DNA of 64,000 nt from Flavobacterium aquaticum (GTDB lineage Bacteria; Bacteroidota; Bacteroidia; Flavobacteriales; Flavobacteriaceae): positions 248,001 through 312,000 of the forward strand of contig NZ_QLMI01000003.1 of assembly GCF_003259835.1 (NCBI RefSeq), read 5' to 3'. Below, piece by piece: positions 9,187 to 18,808 of the stretch. A program made the position numbers and the translations under genes. Position 1 is the stretch's first letter. The number at the start of each line of letters is the position of its first letter. The notes under the pieces are model-generated. The model ran no database searches. It was not told the DNA's origin and saw nothing but the letters and a program-made list of their open reading frames with translations.

Positions 9187-9319
9187 AACGCAAAGTCCAA
9201 AAAGTGTTTTCGCAAAGAACTTAAAGTATTGTCATCTTAGTTTTTTTGCATTGTGACCATTGTGGTTAAATTTCTTTAAAAAGAGGGAAAAACTCAAAAC
9301 TCATTACTCAAAACTCATA
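9187..9319. repeat. Degenerate intergenic repeats (AACGCAAAG type and ACTCAAAACTCAT tandem)
   Basis: The recO-ileS gap contains AACGCAAAG followed by TTTTCGCAAAG (9187-9217), resembling a second element at 59114-59152. It also contains two adjacent copies of ACTCAAAACTCAT separated by one or two bases (9291-9319). No frame covers them. They look like non-coding repeats scattered between genes; their origin is not evident from this window. Confidence 0.45.
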
Positions 9320-9361
9320 ACTATTTATTACTTTCGCAAATTGATTTAAGAAAGCGACAAA

Positions 9362-12300
9362 ATGAGTACAAAATTTACTGAATACAAAGGACTTGACTTG
9401 CCAACAGTAGCATCAGAAGTTCTTGATTTTTGGAAAAAAAACCACATCTTTGAACAATCAGTAACTTCTCGAGAAGGAGCTACTCCTTACGTGTTTTTTG
9501 AAGGGCCACCATCTGCAAACGGATTGCCTGGAATTCACCACGTAATGGCGCGTGCGATTAAAGATATTTTTTGTCGTTATAAAACTCAAAAAGGCTACCA
9601 AGTTAAGCGTAAAGCGGGCTGGGATACGCACGGATTACCTGTAGAATTAGGTACCGAAAAAGAATTAGGCATCACCAAAGAAGACATCGGAAAAACCATT
9701 TCAGTTACCGAATACAACGAAGCGTGTAAAAGAACCGTTATGCGTTACACCGACGTATGGAACGACCTTACGGAAAAAATGGGCTATTGGGTAGACATGG
9801 AAGATCCGTATGTGACTTATAAATCCAAATACATGGAAACGGTTTGGTGGTTGCTAAAACAAATTTACAACAAAGATTTATTATACAAAGGTTACACGAT
9901 TCAGCCATATTCTCCAAAAGCGGGAACAGGTTTATCTTCGCACGAAGTGAACCAGCCAGGTTCGTATCGTGATGTTACAGATACGACGATTGTAGCTCAA
10001 TTTAAGGCAAAAGACGAAACGTTACCAAGTTTCTTACAAGGCTTTGGGACCGTTCATTTCTTAGCTTGGACGACAACACCTTGGACGTTGCCAAGTAATA
10101 CAGCGTTGACCGTTGGTCCAAAAATCGATTATGTTTTAGTAAAAACGTTCAATCAATATACTTTTGAAGCGGTAAATGTAGTTTTAGCTAAGAATTTAGT
10201 TGGAAAACAATTCGGCGGAAAGTATTTTGTAGCAGAATCAGAATCAGATTTTGCCAATTACAAATCAGAAGATAAAAAGATTCCATACCAAATTTTAGCG
10301 GAAGCAAAAGGAGCTGATTTAGTTGGAATTCGTTACGAACAATTATTGCCATTAGCGTTACCTTATCAAAATCCAGAAAATGCTTTCCGAGTAATTTCAG
10401 GAGATTTCGTAACAACAGAAGATGGAACCGGAATTGTTCACACCGCTCCAACATTTGGAGCAGATGATGCTAAAGTAGCCAAAGAAGCAACGCCTGAAGT
10501 TCCGCCAATGTTGGTTTTAGATGAAAACGGAAATCCTGTTCCATTGGTAGACTTACAAGGAAGATTTATCCAAGGTTTAGGTGATTATTCTGGGAAATAT
10601 GTTAAAAACGAATATTACAACGACGGTGAAGCGCCAGAACGTTCAGCTGACGTAGAAATCGCTATCCAATTAAAAGAAGAAAACAAAGCCTTTAAGGTTG
10701 AAAAATACGTACACAGTTATCCACATTGTTGGAGAACAGATAAACCGATTTTATACTATCCATTAGATTCTTGGTTCATCAAAGTAACCGAAATCAAAGA
10801 TAGAATGTTCGATTTAAACGAAACCATCAACTGGAAGCCAAAAGCTACAGGAGAAGGTCGTTTTGGAAATTGGTTGAAAAATGCAAACGATTGGAATTTA
10901 TCGCGTTCAAGATATTGGGGAATTCCATTACCAATTTGGAGAACTGAAGATAAAACCGAAGAAATCTGCATTGGTTCAGTAGAAGAATTGTACAATGAAA
11001 TCGAAAAAACAGTTGCAGCTGGTTTCATGAGCGAAAATCCATACAAAGGTTTCCAAATTGGAAATATGGACGAAACGAACTACGATTTAGTGGATTTACA
11101 CAAAAATATTGTAGATAATATTGTTTTAGTTTCTCCTTCTGGAAAACCAATGAATCGCGAAACGGATTTAATTGACGTTTGGTTCGATTCAGGCGCAATG
11201 CCTTATGCACAATGGCATTATCCATTCGAAAACAAAGAATTAATCGACGAAAACAAAGCATTCCCAGCCGATTTTATCGCAGAAGGAGTTGACCAAACTC
11301 GTGGTTGGTTCTATACATTACACGCTATAGGAACACTAGTTTTTGATAAAATTGCATACAAAAACGTAGTTTCAAACGGATTAGTCTTGGATAAAAACGG
11401 ACAAAAAATGTCGAAACGTTTAGGAAATGCTGTTGACCCATTCACTACTTTAGCAGAATATGGTCCAGATGCTACACGTTGGTACATGATTTCCAATGCA
11501 AATCCTTGGGACAACTTAAAATTTGATATCGAAGGTGTGGCTGAGGTTCGCAGAAAATTCTTCGGAACACTTTATAATACGTACTCGTTCTTTGCTTTAT
11601 ATGCTAATATTGATGGATTTAAATATAGCGAAGCAGAAGTTCCATTAGCAGAAAGACCAGAAATTGACCGTTGGATTTTATCTGAATTACATACCTTAAT
11701 TCAATTAGTTGATGAAGCGTATGCAGATTATGAGCCAACAAGAGCTGCTCGTGCTATTTCAGATTTCGTTCAAGAAAACTTGAGCAACTGGTACGTGCGT
11801 TTATGTAGAAGAAGATTCTGGAAAGGAGATTACGCACAAGACAAAATTGCGGCTTATCAAACGCTTTATACTTGTTTGGTAACAGTTGCGAAGCTTTCGG
11901 CTCCAATTGCACCGTTCTTTATGGACAAACTTTACAGAGATTTAACACAAGCTACAGGTTCTGAGTCGTTTGAAAGCGTACATTTGGCAGAGTTTCCAAA
12001 AATGGTTGAAAACTTTGTTGATAAATCACTAGAAAGCAAAATGATGAAAGCGCAAACGGTTTCTTCATTAGTTTTATCGCTTCGTAAGAAGGAAATGATT
12101 AAAGTGCGTCAACCGTTGCAAAGGGTTATGATTCCTGTACTTGACGACAATCAGCGTGCTGAAATTGAGGCGGTTTCTGACCTAATTAAAGCAGAGGTAA
12201 ACGTGAAAGAAGTGGAGTTGTTAGACGATGCTTCGGGTGTTTTGGTGAAACAAATTAAGCCTAATTTTAAAACATTAGGACCGCGTTTTGGTAAAGATAT

Positions 12301-12763
12301 GGGTTTGATTTCCAAAGAGATACAGAATTTTGAACAAGAACAAATTGCCAAATTAGAGCGTGATGGTGAGTTAGTTATGGATATTGCAGGAAAAAGTATA
12401 ACTTTATCACTAGAAGATGTTGAGATTTCTTCACAAGATATCCCAGGTTGGTTAGTAGCCAATTCAAACGGAATTACAGTAGCGTTAGACATTACAATTT
12501 CCGATGAATTAAGAAAAGAAGGGATTGCGAGAGAATTAATCAACAGAATCCAAAATATCAGAAAAGATTCTGGTTTTGAGGTAACTGACAAAATTACTGT
12601 TAAAATGGAAAAAAATCCGCAAGTTGAGGAAGCCGTTTTAGCTAATGAATCGTATATTAAGTCAGAAACACTAACCGAATCATTAATTTTTGTGGAAAAC
12701 CTTGAAAATGGTACGGAAATTGAGTTTGATGATATTAAGACAAGCATATTAATTTCAAAATAA
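9362..12763 (+). CDS. ileS: Isoleucyl-tRNA synthetase
   Basis: The 1133-residue protein is a class I synthetase. The HIGH-type motif is in FEGPPSANGLPGIHHVMARA (near residue 50). The editing domain carries LAWTTTPWTLPSNTAL, the active-site approach shows WCWRT-like PHCWRTDKPI and GVDQTRGWFYTLHA, and the KMSKR loop is KNGQKMSKRLGN at about 682-686. The anticodon-binding region has NWYVRLCRRRFW. The protein is longer than the E. coli enzyme (about 940) and lacks a clear C-terminal zinc cysteine cluster, as in the eukaryote-like IleRS branch that many Bacteroidota carry. It charges tRNA-Ile with editing of valine. A short AAAAGC/GCTTTT hairpin follows the stop. Confidence 0.97.
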   Translation: MSTKFTEYKGLDLPTVASEVLDFWKKNHIFEQSVTSREGATPYVFFEGPPSANGLPGIHHVMARAIKDIFCRYKTQKGYQVKRKAGWDTHGLPVELGTEKELGITKEDIGKTISVTEYNEACKRTVMRYTDVWNDLTEKMGYWVDMEDPYVTYKSKYMETVWWLLKQIYNKDLLYKGYTIQPYSPKAGTGLSSHEVNQPGSYRDVTDTTIVAQFKAKDETLPSFLQGFGTVHFLAWTTTPWTLPSNTALTVGPKIDYVLVKTFNQYTFEAVNVVLAKNLVGKQFGGKYFVAESESDFANYKSEDKKIPYQILAEAKGADLVGIRYEQLLPLALPYQNPENAFRVISGDFVTTEDGTGIVHTAPTFGADDAKVAKEATPEVPPMLVLDENGNPVPLVDLQGRFIQGLGDYSGKYVKNEYYNDGEAPERSADVEIAIQLKEENKAFKVEKYVHSYPHCWRTDKPILYYPLDSWFIKVTEIKDRMFDLNETINWKPKATGEGRFGNWLKNANDWNLSRSRYWGIPLPIWRTEDKTEEICIGSVEELYNEIEKTVAAGFMSENPYKGFQIGNMDETNYDLVDLHKNIVDNIVLVSPSGKPMNRETDLIDVWFDSGAMPYAQWHYPFENKELIDENKAFPADFIAEGVDQTRGWFYTLHAIGTLVFDKIAYKNVVSNGLVLDKNGQKMSKRLGNAVDPFTTLAEYGPDATRWYMISNANPWDNLKFDIEGVAEVRRKFFGTLYNTYSFFALYANIDGFKYSEAEVPLAERPEIDRWILSELHTLIQLVDEAYADYEPTRAARAISDFVQENLSNWYVRLCRRRFWKGDYAQDKIAAYQTLYTCLVTVAKLSAPIAPFFMDKLYRDLTQATGSESFESVHLAEFPKMVENFVDKSLESKMMKAQTVSSLVLSLRKKEMIKVRQPLQRVMIPVLDDNQRAEIEAVSDLIKAEVNVKEVELLDDASGVLVKQIKPNFKTLGPRFGKDMGLISKEIQNFEQEQIAKLERDGELVMDIAGKSITLSLEDVEISSQDIPGWLVANSNGITVALDITISDELRKEGIARELINRIQNIRKDSGFEVTDKITVKMEKNPQVEEAVLANESYIKSETLTESLIFVENLENGTEIEFDDIKTSILISK

Positions 12764-12812
12764 AAGCCAAAAGCTTTTAATCAACGTATAACTATAAAAA
12801 AATATTGAAATT

Positions 12813-13193
12813 ATGGTAGAGGAGCAAATTAGATATTCAGACGCTGATTTGGCTGAATTCAAAGCGTTAATTCAAGCAAAATTAGAAAAAGCTAAAAACG
12901 ATTTAGAGCTTATTAAGAGTGCTTATATGAATGACTTAAACAACGGAACTGATGATACATCACCAACGTTTAAAGCATTTGAAGAAGGCAGTGAAACCAT
13001 GAGTAAAGAAGCCAATTCGCAATTAGCTATTCGTCAAGAAAAATTCATTAGAGATTTAAAAAATGCCTTGATTCGTATCGAGAACAAAACCTATGGTATT
13101 TGTAAAGTTACAGGCAAATTAATAAGTAAAGAAAGATTAAAAATCGTTCCTCATGCTACTATGAGTATCGAAGCAAAAAACTTGCAACGTTAA
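12813..13193 (+). CDS. TraR/DksA-family protein with degenerate zinc finger
   Basis: The 126-residue protein has the DksA layout: a long N-terminal coiled coil (SDADLAEFKALIQAKLEKAK to about residue 90), then a C-terminal finger segment YGICKVTGKLISKERLKIVPHAT. The four finger cysteines of canonical DksA are reduced to one (in GICK); the others are T, P-H and similar, so zinc binding as in E. coli is unlikely. DksA-like proteins bind RNA polymerase through the secondary channel and modulate initiation with ppGpp. That role is an inference here. It lies between ileS and lspA and is followed by its own terminator. Confidence 0.85.
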   Translation: MVEEQIRYSDADLAEFKALIQAKLEKAKNDLELIKSAYMNDLNNGTDDTSPTFKAFEEGSETMSKEANSQLAIRQEKFIRDLKNALIRIENKTYGICKVTGKLISKERLKIVPHATMSIEAKNLQR

Positions 13194-13213
13194 TCTTTTT
13201 ACAAAATTATACT

Positions 13214-13237
13214 AACGCTCCGTTTGGGGCGTTTTTT
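13214..13237 (+). terminator. Intrinsic terminator after the DksA-like gene
   Basis: AACGCTCC pairs with GGGGCGTT (one G-T wobble) across a four-base loop and is followed by six T. It separates the DksA-like gene from lspA. Confidence 0.85.
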
Positions 13238-13252
13238 ATTTAATAAAAACAC

Positions 13253-13260
13253 TATTTTTG
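13253..13260 (+). promoter_or_regulatory. -7 promoter element before lspA
   Basis: TATTTTTG fits TAnnTTTG and lies 14 bases before ATG 13275, immediately after the upstream terminator. It falls inside the longest possible lspA frame, which supports the downstream ATG as the real start. Confidence 0.5.
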
Positions 13261-13274
13261 CAAAAAAATTGAAC

Positions 13275-13901
13275 ATGTCGTTAAAGAAAGCCTATATTTT
13301 AATCATTGCTATTTTATTAATTGATCAGATTTCAAAAATCTATATCAAAACGCATTTTTTTATTGGAGAATCCATAAAAGTAATGGGTTTAGAATGGTTT
13401 CAAATTCATTTTATAGAGAATGAAGGCATGGCATGGGGAGCAGAAATTCCTGGCGAACATGGGAAATTAATCTTAACCTTATTCCGAATAGTAGCCGTAG
13501 GCGGAATTGCTTGGTGGTTATGGGATTCAGTAAAAAAGAAAGCTTCTAATTATTTAATTGTAGCGATAGCTTTGATTTTCACAGGTGCTTTAGGAAATAT
13601 TATTGATTCTGTTTTTTACGGAGTAATTTTTAACGATAGTTATCATCAAGTAGCCACTATTTTTTCAGACCAACCTTACGGTACTTGGTTCCACGGCGAA
13701 GTAGTAGATATGTTTTATTTTCCTATTTGGGAAGGAAATTTGCCTTCTTGGTTGCCAATTTGGGGTGGCAAACACTTCACTTTCTTCAACGCCATTTTTA
13801 ACGTAGCCGATGTAGCGATTTCAACAGGTGTTGGAATTTTAATCGTATTCAACAAAAGAGCTTTTGCTCATGCGGATAAAGAGGAAGTGACAGTTGAGTA
13901 A
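13275..13901 (+). CDS. lspA: Lipoprotein signal peptidase (signal peptidase II)
   Basis: From ATG 13275 the protein is 208 residues with four membrane helices. The N-terminal LIDQISKIYIKTH matches the family's D-Q-x-S-K motif. The catalytic aspartates are Asp111 in GALGNIIDSVFYG and Asp179 in FNVADVAIS. Between them is a loop of about 60 residues, longer than in E. coli but usual in Bacteroidota. It removes signal peptides from prolipoproteins in the inner membrane after lipidation; the window encodes at least two such substrates. A longer frame from 13224 would put the terminator tail and promoter inside the gene and was rejected. Confidence 0.93.
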   Translation: MSLKKAYILIIAILLIDQISKIYIKTHFFIGESIKVMGLEWFQIHFIENEGMAWGAEIPGEHGKLILTLFRIVAVGGIAWWLWDSVKKKASNYLIVAIALIFTGALGNIIDSVFYGVIFNDSYHQVATIFSDQPYGTWFHGEVVDMFYFPIWEGNLPSWLPIWGGKHFTFFNAIFNVADVAISTGVGILIVFNKRAFAHADKEEVTVE

Positions 13902-13903
13902 AA

Positions 13904-14467
13904 CTAAAACCTATAAATCTCCTCAGGCGTCACACAAAAATCTAATTTCACATCATTTGTTGAAACATCTTCAATCTTTTCTTCTGGATGAAAGAAGGAT
14001 AGTCCGATTTTAATCGTTTCGGGCTTGCATTTACGTAGAAAGTTATCGTAAAAACCTTTTCCGTAGCCAACGCGATTTCCTTGCTTGTCATAAGCTAAAA
14101 GCGGTACAAAAACCACATCAATTTTCACATCGGGAACTTCTAAACCATCAACCGGTTCTGGAACGTTGTAACTGTTCTTTTTGATTTTGGTATTATCGGT
14201 CAATAAAAAATGCGTCATTCCTAAAGTAGCAAACTCGCACTTCGAAATGACGATTTCTTTATCTTTTCCCGCTAAAATTTGAAGAATATATTCGGTATTG
14301 ATTTCTTTCTGTTCTTCAATCGTTAAAAACAAATGATAATACAATTTGTCCCAAATGTTCATTCGCAACAATTGGTTCGCAATCGCTAAACTTTTGTCTT
14401 CGATTTCTTCCTGAGAAAGCAGTTTTCTTGCTTCTTTGCTCTTTTTTCTTGCCTCTTTCTTATCCAT
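13904..14467 (-). CDS. 5-formyltetrahydrofolate cyclo-ligase
   Basis: The protein of 187 residues starts with a basic helix (MDKKEARKKSKEARKLLS) and carries the family signature VPLLAYDKQGNRVGYGKGFYDNFL near residues 120-145, where the G-x-G-K-G-F-Y-D run forms the nucleotide and folate site. It converts 5-formyl-THF to 5,10-methenyl-THF using ATP. Its ATG overlaps the end of the PLP decarboxylase gene by 8 bases, so the two are cotranscribed. The stop lies only two bases from the convergent lspA stop. Confidence 0.92.
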   Translation of the reverse strand: MDKKEARKKSKEARKLLSQEEIEDKSLAIANQLLRMNIWDKLYYHLFLTIEEQKEINTEYILQILAGKDKEIVISKCEFATLGMTHFLLTDNTKIKKNSYNVPEPVDGLEVPDVKIDVVFVPLLAYDKQGNRVGYGKGFYDNFLRKCKPETIKIGLSFFHPEEKIEDVSTNDVKLDFCVTPEEIYRF

Positions 14468-15698
14468 TTACAGACGCTTTCAATTCGTCTATAAATTTAG
14501 TCAAATGTTCTACTTCTACGTGATCCATTAACACAATTTTGTACCATTTGTTGTTTTCATTGTGTTGTTGCGGTACCAAATCATACTTTTCAGCAATTTT
14601 TTCTGGAATAGATTCGGCATGAATTGTTACAATATTCATAAATGGTTCACGGAAATATTTGATATTTAGTTTATCTAATTCGTGACATAAGAATTGGGTT
14701 CGCATTTGTAAAATACTTACTTTTTCAAACCAACCATAAGCGCCATACGTAAATAAAATCATCCAAACCGCCACCGCATTCGCTCCAGAACGACTTCCGC
14801 AAAGCGTTAAATCCATGCCTTCTACGTATTCTGCTTCTTTGGTTAATACGTTTTCAATTAAACCTTTACGGCAAACAAAAACACCTGTTCCATAAGGAGC
14901 TTGCAACATTTTGTGCGCATCAATAGTAATCGAACTAATTTTTGGATTACTAAAGTTGATATTCGATTTTTGATTGCTAAAAGGATAAACAAATCCACCA
15001 TAAGCACCATCAATGTGCAAACGATACGTCGCATTATGTTTTTCTAATATCGAAGTATAATCATCAGGATTATCAACCGAACCAAACATGGTTGTTCCCA
15101 TATTGGAAACGGCAATGAAGTATTTTTTTCCTTTATTTTTTGCTTCCGAAATGATGTTATCTAAAGCATTCACATCAATTTCACGATTTTCAAAACCAAT
15201 CGGAATTTTCAACCAATCAATTTGCAATAAATTAGAAGCTTTTGGAATGGAATAATGCGTGTCTTCCGAAGCTAAAATGGCGATTTCGTCTAATTTTGCA
15301 TCGAATTTGTGCATGAATTCATTTCTAAAAACCCAAATCGCTTGAATGTTAGCTTCCGTTCCACCAGGAGCGATGTAACCGTCGAATTCGTTTTCTTTAG
15401 CTTTGAAAATATCAACGGCAATTACGTTTAAAACTTCACGTTCAATTTCTTGTGTGCCATAAAACGCTTTTTCCGAAGTTCCAAAAGTGTGGCAACCAAT
15501 ATTATTTGGATTGGCAACATAGGTTTGAAGTGTTGGTGCATCTTTCAAAAATGGCGCATCATCATAAAAAACGCGACTATCTAATTTAGACGCAGGATAA
15601 CCTAAAGAAGCATCTTTTGAGAAGTTAACATTATCGTGTAAAGCCTTTTCAATTCGGGCTTTTCTTTCTTCTTGTGATAGTTTTTTCCAGAAGTTCAT
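14460..15698 (-). CDS. PLP-dependent (group II type) amino-acid decarboxylase
   Basis: The 412-residue protein is a fold-type I PLP enzyme. The pattern is IAPGGTEANIQAIW (residues about 109-122), the HID-GAYGG aspartate region (about 228-235), and the PLP lysine Lys263 in IDAHKMLQAPYGTGVF. This is the glutamate/aromatic/aspartate decarboxylase arrangement. The length is shorter than eukaryotic aromatic decarboxylases and near archaeal MfnA-type enzymes. The substrate cannot be decided by eye; aspartate, giving beta-alanine for coenzyme A, is one option. It is the first gene of an operon with the folate cyclo-ligase. Confidence 0.85.
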   Translation of the reverse strand: MNFWKKLSQEERKARIEKALHDNVNFSKDASLGYPASKLDSRVFYDDAPFLKDAPTLQTYVANPNNIGCHTFGTSEKAFYGTQEIEREVLNVIAVDIFKAKENEFDGYIAPGGTEANIQAIWVFRNEFMHKFDAKLDEIAILASEDTHYSIPKASNLLQIDWLKIPIGFENREIDVNALDNIISEAKNKGKKYFIAVSNMGTTMFGSVDNPDDYTSILEKHNATYRLHIDGAYGGFVYPFSNQKSNINFSNPKISSITIDAHKMLQAPYGTGVFVCRKGLIENVLTKEAEYVEGMDLTLCGSRSGANAVAVWMILFTYGAYGWFEKVSILQMRTQFLCHELDKLNIKYFREPFMNIVTIHAESIPEKIAEKYDLVPQQHNENNKWYKIVLMDHVEVEHLTKFIDELKASVNG

Positions 15699-15760
15699 AC
15701 CTAAAAATTTTAGCGAAAATACGCCGAGCTAAAACAATAAAATATGACAATTGTTAGGTT

Positions 15761-16726
15761 TTAAGATAAATGTGTTGAAATGTGAAAAATAGCATCGCCT
15801 TGATAAATAATGGGTGCATCATTTACATTAATAATATAGCCTTCATGAGGTGCTTTTACTTTATGTTCGATTTTCCCATAAGGGTCAGAAATAGTAGCCA
15901 TTAATTCGCCCTTGTTTACAAAACTACCAATCGTAGTTAAACCATGAAACATACCGGAATATTTCGCTCTAATCCAACTAGATTTTTCGATGTAAATGGT
16001 TTTATTTTGAGGATTAGTTACTTTCTTTCTCGGATTTAACATCTCTAAATGATGTAAAAACCGTTTAGTTCCTTCCACCGCTTCTTCAGTAACTTGAAGA
16101 TTTAAATCTAATGATTTTCCGCCTTCAAACAGCAACATTTTAACACCTAATTTATCGCAAGAATTTCGAAACGAACCTGAAATATTCTTCGAATACAAGG
16201 TAAAAGGCGCGTTAAAAACATCGGAAAGTTCTTTAAGTTCTGGATTTTCAGGTACAATTCTAATTTGCGGCGCATTAAATCGACTCGCGCCACCGGCATG
16301 AAAATCAATCGCATAATCCACGTGCGGAATAATATCTTTTAAAATATAATATGCAAAACGACTCGCTAACGAGCCTGTTTTACTACCAGGAAAAACTCGA
16401 TTCAAATCGCGACCATCTGGAAATTCACGCGTTTGATTGACAAATCCGAAAATATTGATAATCGGAATACAAATAATTGTTCCGCGTTTTGGTTTGTTGA
16501 TTTTTTGAACGATTAACTGACGTACAATTTCAGTTCCATTGATTTCATCACCATGCAAACATGCGGTGAATAAAACTGTTGGACCATCAAGTTTTGAACG
16601 TTCCACAATTATTGGAATTTTCAATTTGTTCATGGTGTGCAACTTGGCAATTTCCATGTTAATGGTTTTGCTTTCACCCGCTAAAATGGTTTCTTTAAGG
16701 ATTACAAGTGGTTTTGAGGCTGTCAT
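15761..16726 (-). CDS. Succinylglutamate desuccinylase/aspartoacylase-family protein
   Basis: The 321-residue protein has the zinc-site motif CLHGDEINGTEI (His and Glu near residues 59-62) and the later ligand segment AIDFHAGGASR, both characteristic of the AstE/AspA carboxypeptidase-like family. The C-terminal 90 residues (GSFVNKGELMATISDPYGKIEHKVKAPHEGYIINV) resemble a biotinyl/lipoyl-type barrel domain seen in this subfamily. It probably hydrolyses an N-acyl amino acid or small amide in the cytoplasm; the substrate is unknown. It sits alone between convergent and divergent neighbours. Confidence 0.85.
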   Translation of the reverse strand: MTASKPLVILKETILAGESKTINMEIAKLHTMNKLKIPIIVERSKLDGPTVLFTACLHGDEINGTEIVRQLIVQKINKPKRGTIICIPIINIFGFVNQTREFPDGRDLNRVFPGSKTGSLASRFAYYILKDIIPHVDYAIDFHAGGASRFNAPQIRIVPENPELKELSDVFNAPFTLYSKNISGSFRNSCDKLGVKMLLFEGGKSLDLNLQVTEEAVEGTKRFLHHLEMLNPRKKVTNPQNKTIYIEKSSWIRAKYSGMFHGLTTIGSFVNKGELMATISDPYGKIEHKVKAPHEGYIINVNDAPIIYQGDAIFHISTHLS

Positions 16727-17006
16727 TTGGTTGATTCTAAGGTGTTAAAAATACGAAAAGTTCAAGAACAAGGGCAAGTCCAAGTTCAAAAATCAATATT
16801 TTTTTGGAACACAAATTGAAGAAATGATAAGTTTTAAAAGTAAAACGTTCGAAGTTTCGGACTCTGTGTAACTCTTTTCAACAGTATCAAAATCAAAAAA
16901 GCTCCGTGAGTCTCTGTGTAAAAAATAATGTTCCAAGACATCCGTAATACCCGCGTGCCAATTAAAACAATTCTCTTATCTTTGTTCTTTACTCTTTTCT
17001 TAAAAA
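16727..17006. repeat. Non-coding gap with degenerate CAAG-rich and CTCTGTGTAA repeats
   Basis: The 280-base divergent region between the AstE-like gene and uvrC holds a CAAG-rich stretch (16760-16790) and two related blocks, CTCTGTGTAACTC (16862-16874) and GTGAGTCTCTGTGTAA (16906-16921). A short minus-strand frame across it has no recognisable protein character. I treat it as intergenic repeat remnants plus the uvrC promoter. Confidence 0.4.
16977..16984 (+). promoter_or_regulatory. -7 promoter element before uvrC
   Basis: TATCTTTG fits TAnnTTTG and lies 22 bases before the uvrC ATG. The -33 half is not clear. Confidence 0.45.
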
Positions 17007-18806
17007 ATGCAAACACCATTAGAACTTCAAATCCAAACTTTACCCGATAATCCAGGTGTGTATCAGTATTATGATAAGGAAGGAAAAATTCTATATGTTG
17101 GGAAAGCGAAAAACTTAAAAAAACGCGTTCAATCGTATTTTACTAAGAATCACGACAATTATAAAACTTCGGTTTTAGTTAAGAAGATAGTTACGATAAA
17201 ACACATTGTTGTTCCTACGGAAACCGATGCATTATTGTTGGAAAACAACCTGATTAAAAAGCTGCAACCGCGTTACAATGTCTTGCTTCGCGATGATAAA
17301 ACTTATCCTTGGATTTGCATCAAAAACGAACGATTTCCAAGAATATTTTCCACTCGAAAAATGATTAAAGATGGTTCGGAATATTTTGGGCCGTACACAA
17401 GTTTTAAAACCGTTCATACGATTTTGGATTTGATTAAAGAATTGTATCCATTGCGAACTTGTACTTATGATTTATCGAAAGCTAATATCGATTCAGGAAA
17501 GTTTAAAGTCTGTTTGGAATATCATATTGGCAATTGTAAAGGTCCGTGTGAAGGGTATGAGTCATTGGAGCACTATCAAAGTCAGATCGAAAAAATCCGT
17601 CAAATATTAAAGGGAAATTTCAAAGAAAGTTTGAAAGATTTCAAGAAATTAATGACCGATTTAGCGATGGAAATGAAGTTTGAAGAAGCGCAAAAAATCA
17701 AAGAAAAAATTGAAGTTTTAGAAAATTACCAATCGCGTTCTACGGTTTTGAATCCGAAAATTACCAATTTGGATGTCTTTTCGATTATTTCCGATGAAAC
17801 GATGGCGTATGTGAACTTTTTACAGATTTCACACGGAGCCATTGTACGTTCGCATACGTTGGAATTAAAGAAAAAATTAGACGAAACCAACGAAGAGTTG
17901 TTAGAATTAGCCGTAGTAGAATTGCGCGAACGTTTTCATTTAAATGCGAGAGAAATTGTAGTTCCGTTTGCGATTGATTTGGGCGAAAATATAAAAGTAA
18001 CCGTCCCGCAATTGGGCGATAAAAAGCAAATTTTAGATTTATCGGAGCGTAACGCCAAATTTTATCGATTAGACCAATTAAAACAAATTCAAATTGTTGA
18101 CCCAGAGCGACACACAAATCGCATCATGGCACAAATGCAGAAAGATTTGCGTTTATCAGTAGAGCCAAGACATATTGAGTGTTTTGATAACTCGAACATT
18201 CAAGGAACGAATCCGGTTTCGGCTTGCGTGGTTTTTAAAGATGGAAAACCGAGTAAAAAAGATTACCGTCATTTCAATATCAAAACCGTTGAAGGCCCAA
18301 ATGATTTCGCTTCGATGGAAGAAGTGGTGTATCGTAGATACAAACGGATGTTAGATGAAAATCAACCTTTACCGCAATTGATTATTATTGATGGAGGAAA
18401 AGGACAGTTGTCTTCGGCTTTAAAAAGTTTGGATGATTTAGGTTTACGAGGAAAAATTGCCATTATCGGAATTGCAAAACGTTTGGAAGAATTATTTTAT
18501 CCGGGTGATTCGGTGCCGTTGTATTTGGATAAAAAATCGGAAACCTTGAAAGTGATTCAGTATTTACGAAACGAAGCACATCGATTTGGAATAACGCATC
18601 ACAGAGATAAAAGAAGTAAATCAGCTTTAACCAATAGTTTGGAAAGTATTCCGGGTATTGGAGAAAAAACGATGATTACTTTAATGAAACATTTCAAAAG
18701 TGTTAAAAGATTGCAAATTGCCGACGAAAAAGCTATTTCTGAAGTTGTAGGTGTTTCAAAAGCCAAAAAAATTTCCGACTTTTACAAGAAAAATACTCCT
18801 AAATAG
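17007..18806 (+). CDS. uvrC: UvrABC system protein C
   Basis: The 599-residue protein has all UvrC parts. There is an N-terminal GIY-YIG nuclease (NPGVYQYYDKEGKILYVGKA, residues about 15-35) and a cysteine-containing linker (CLEYHIGNCKGPC). A UVR motif binds UvrB (MKFEEAQKIKEKIEVLE, about 217-233), and an RNase H-like nuclease half carries IECFDNSNIQG and LIIIDGGKGQL. A C-terminal helix-hairpin-helix is present (SIPGIGEKTMITLMKHF). It makes the two incisions in nucleotide excision repair. The patatin-like gene starts two bases after its stop, so they are likely cotranscribed. Confidence 0.97.
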   Translation: MQTPLELQIQTLPDNPGVYQYYDKEGKILYVGKAKNLKKRVQSYFTKNHDNYKTSVLVKKIVTIKHIVVPTETDALLLENNLIKKLQPRYNVLLRDDKTYPWICIKNERFPRIFSTRKMIKDGSEYFGPYTSFKTVHTILDLIKELYPLRTCTYDLSKANIDSGKFKVCLEYHIGNCKGPCEGYESLEHYQSQIEKIRQILKGNFKESLKDFKKLMTDLAMEMKFEEAQKIKEKIEVLENYQSRSTVLNPKITNLDVFSIISDETMAYVNFLQISHGAIVRSHTLELKKKLDETNEELLELAVVELRERFHLNAREIVVPFAIDLGENIKVTVPQLGDKKQILDLSERNAKFYRLDQLKQIQIVDPERHTNRIMAQMQKDLRLSVEPRHIECFDNSNIQGTNPVSACVVFKDGKPSKKDYRHFNIKTVEGPNDFASMEEVVYRRYKRMLDENQPLPQLIIIDGGKGQLSSALKSLDDLGLRGKIAIIGIAKRLEELFYPGDSVPLYLDKKSETLKVIQYLRNEAHRFGITHHRDKRSKSALTNSLESIPGIGEKTMITLMKHFKSVKRLQIADEKAISEVVGVSKAKKISDFYKKNTPK

Positions 18807-18808
18807 AA

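Noticed and set aside
16834-17019. 61-codon minus-strand frame upstream of uvrC
   Set aside because: It covers degenerate repeats and the uvrC promoter, and the translation has no domain character.
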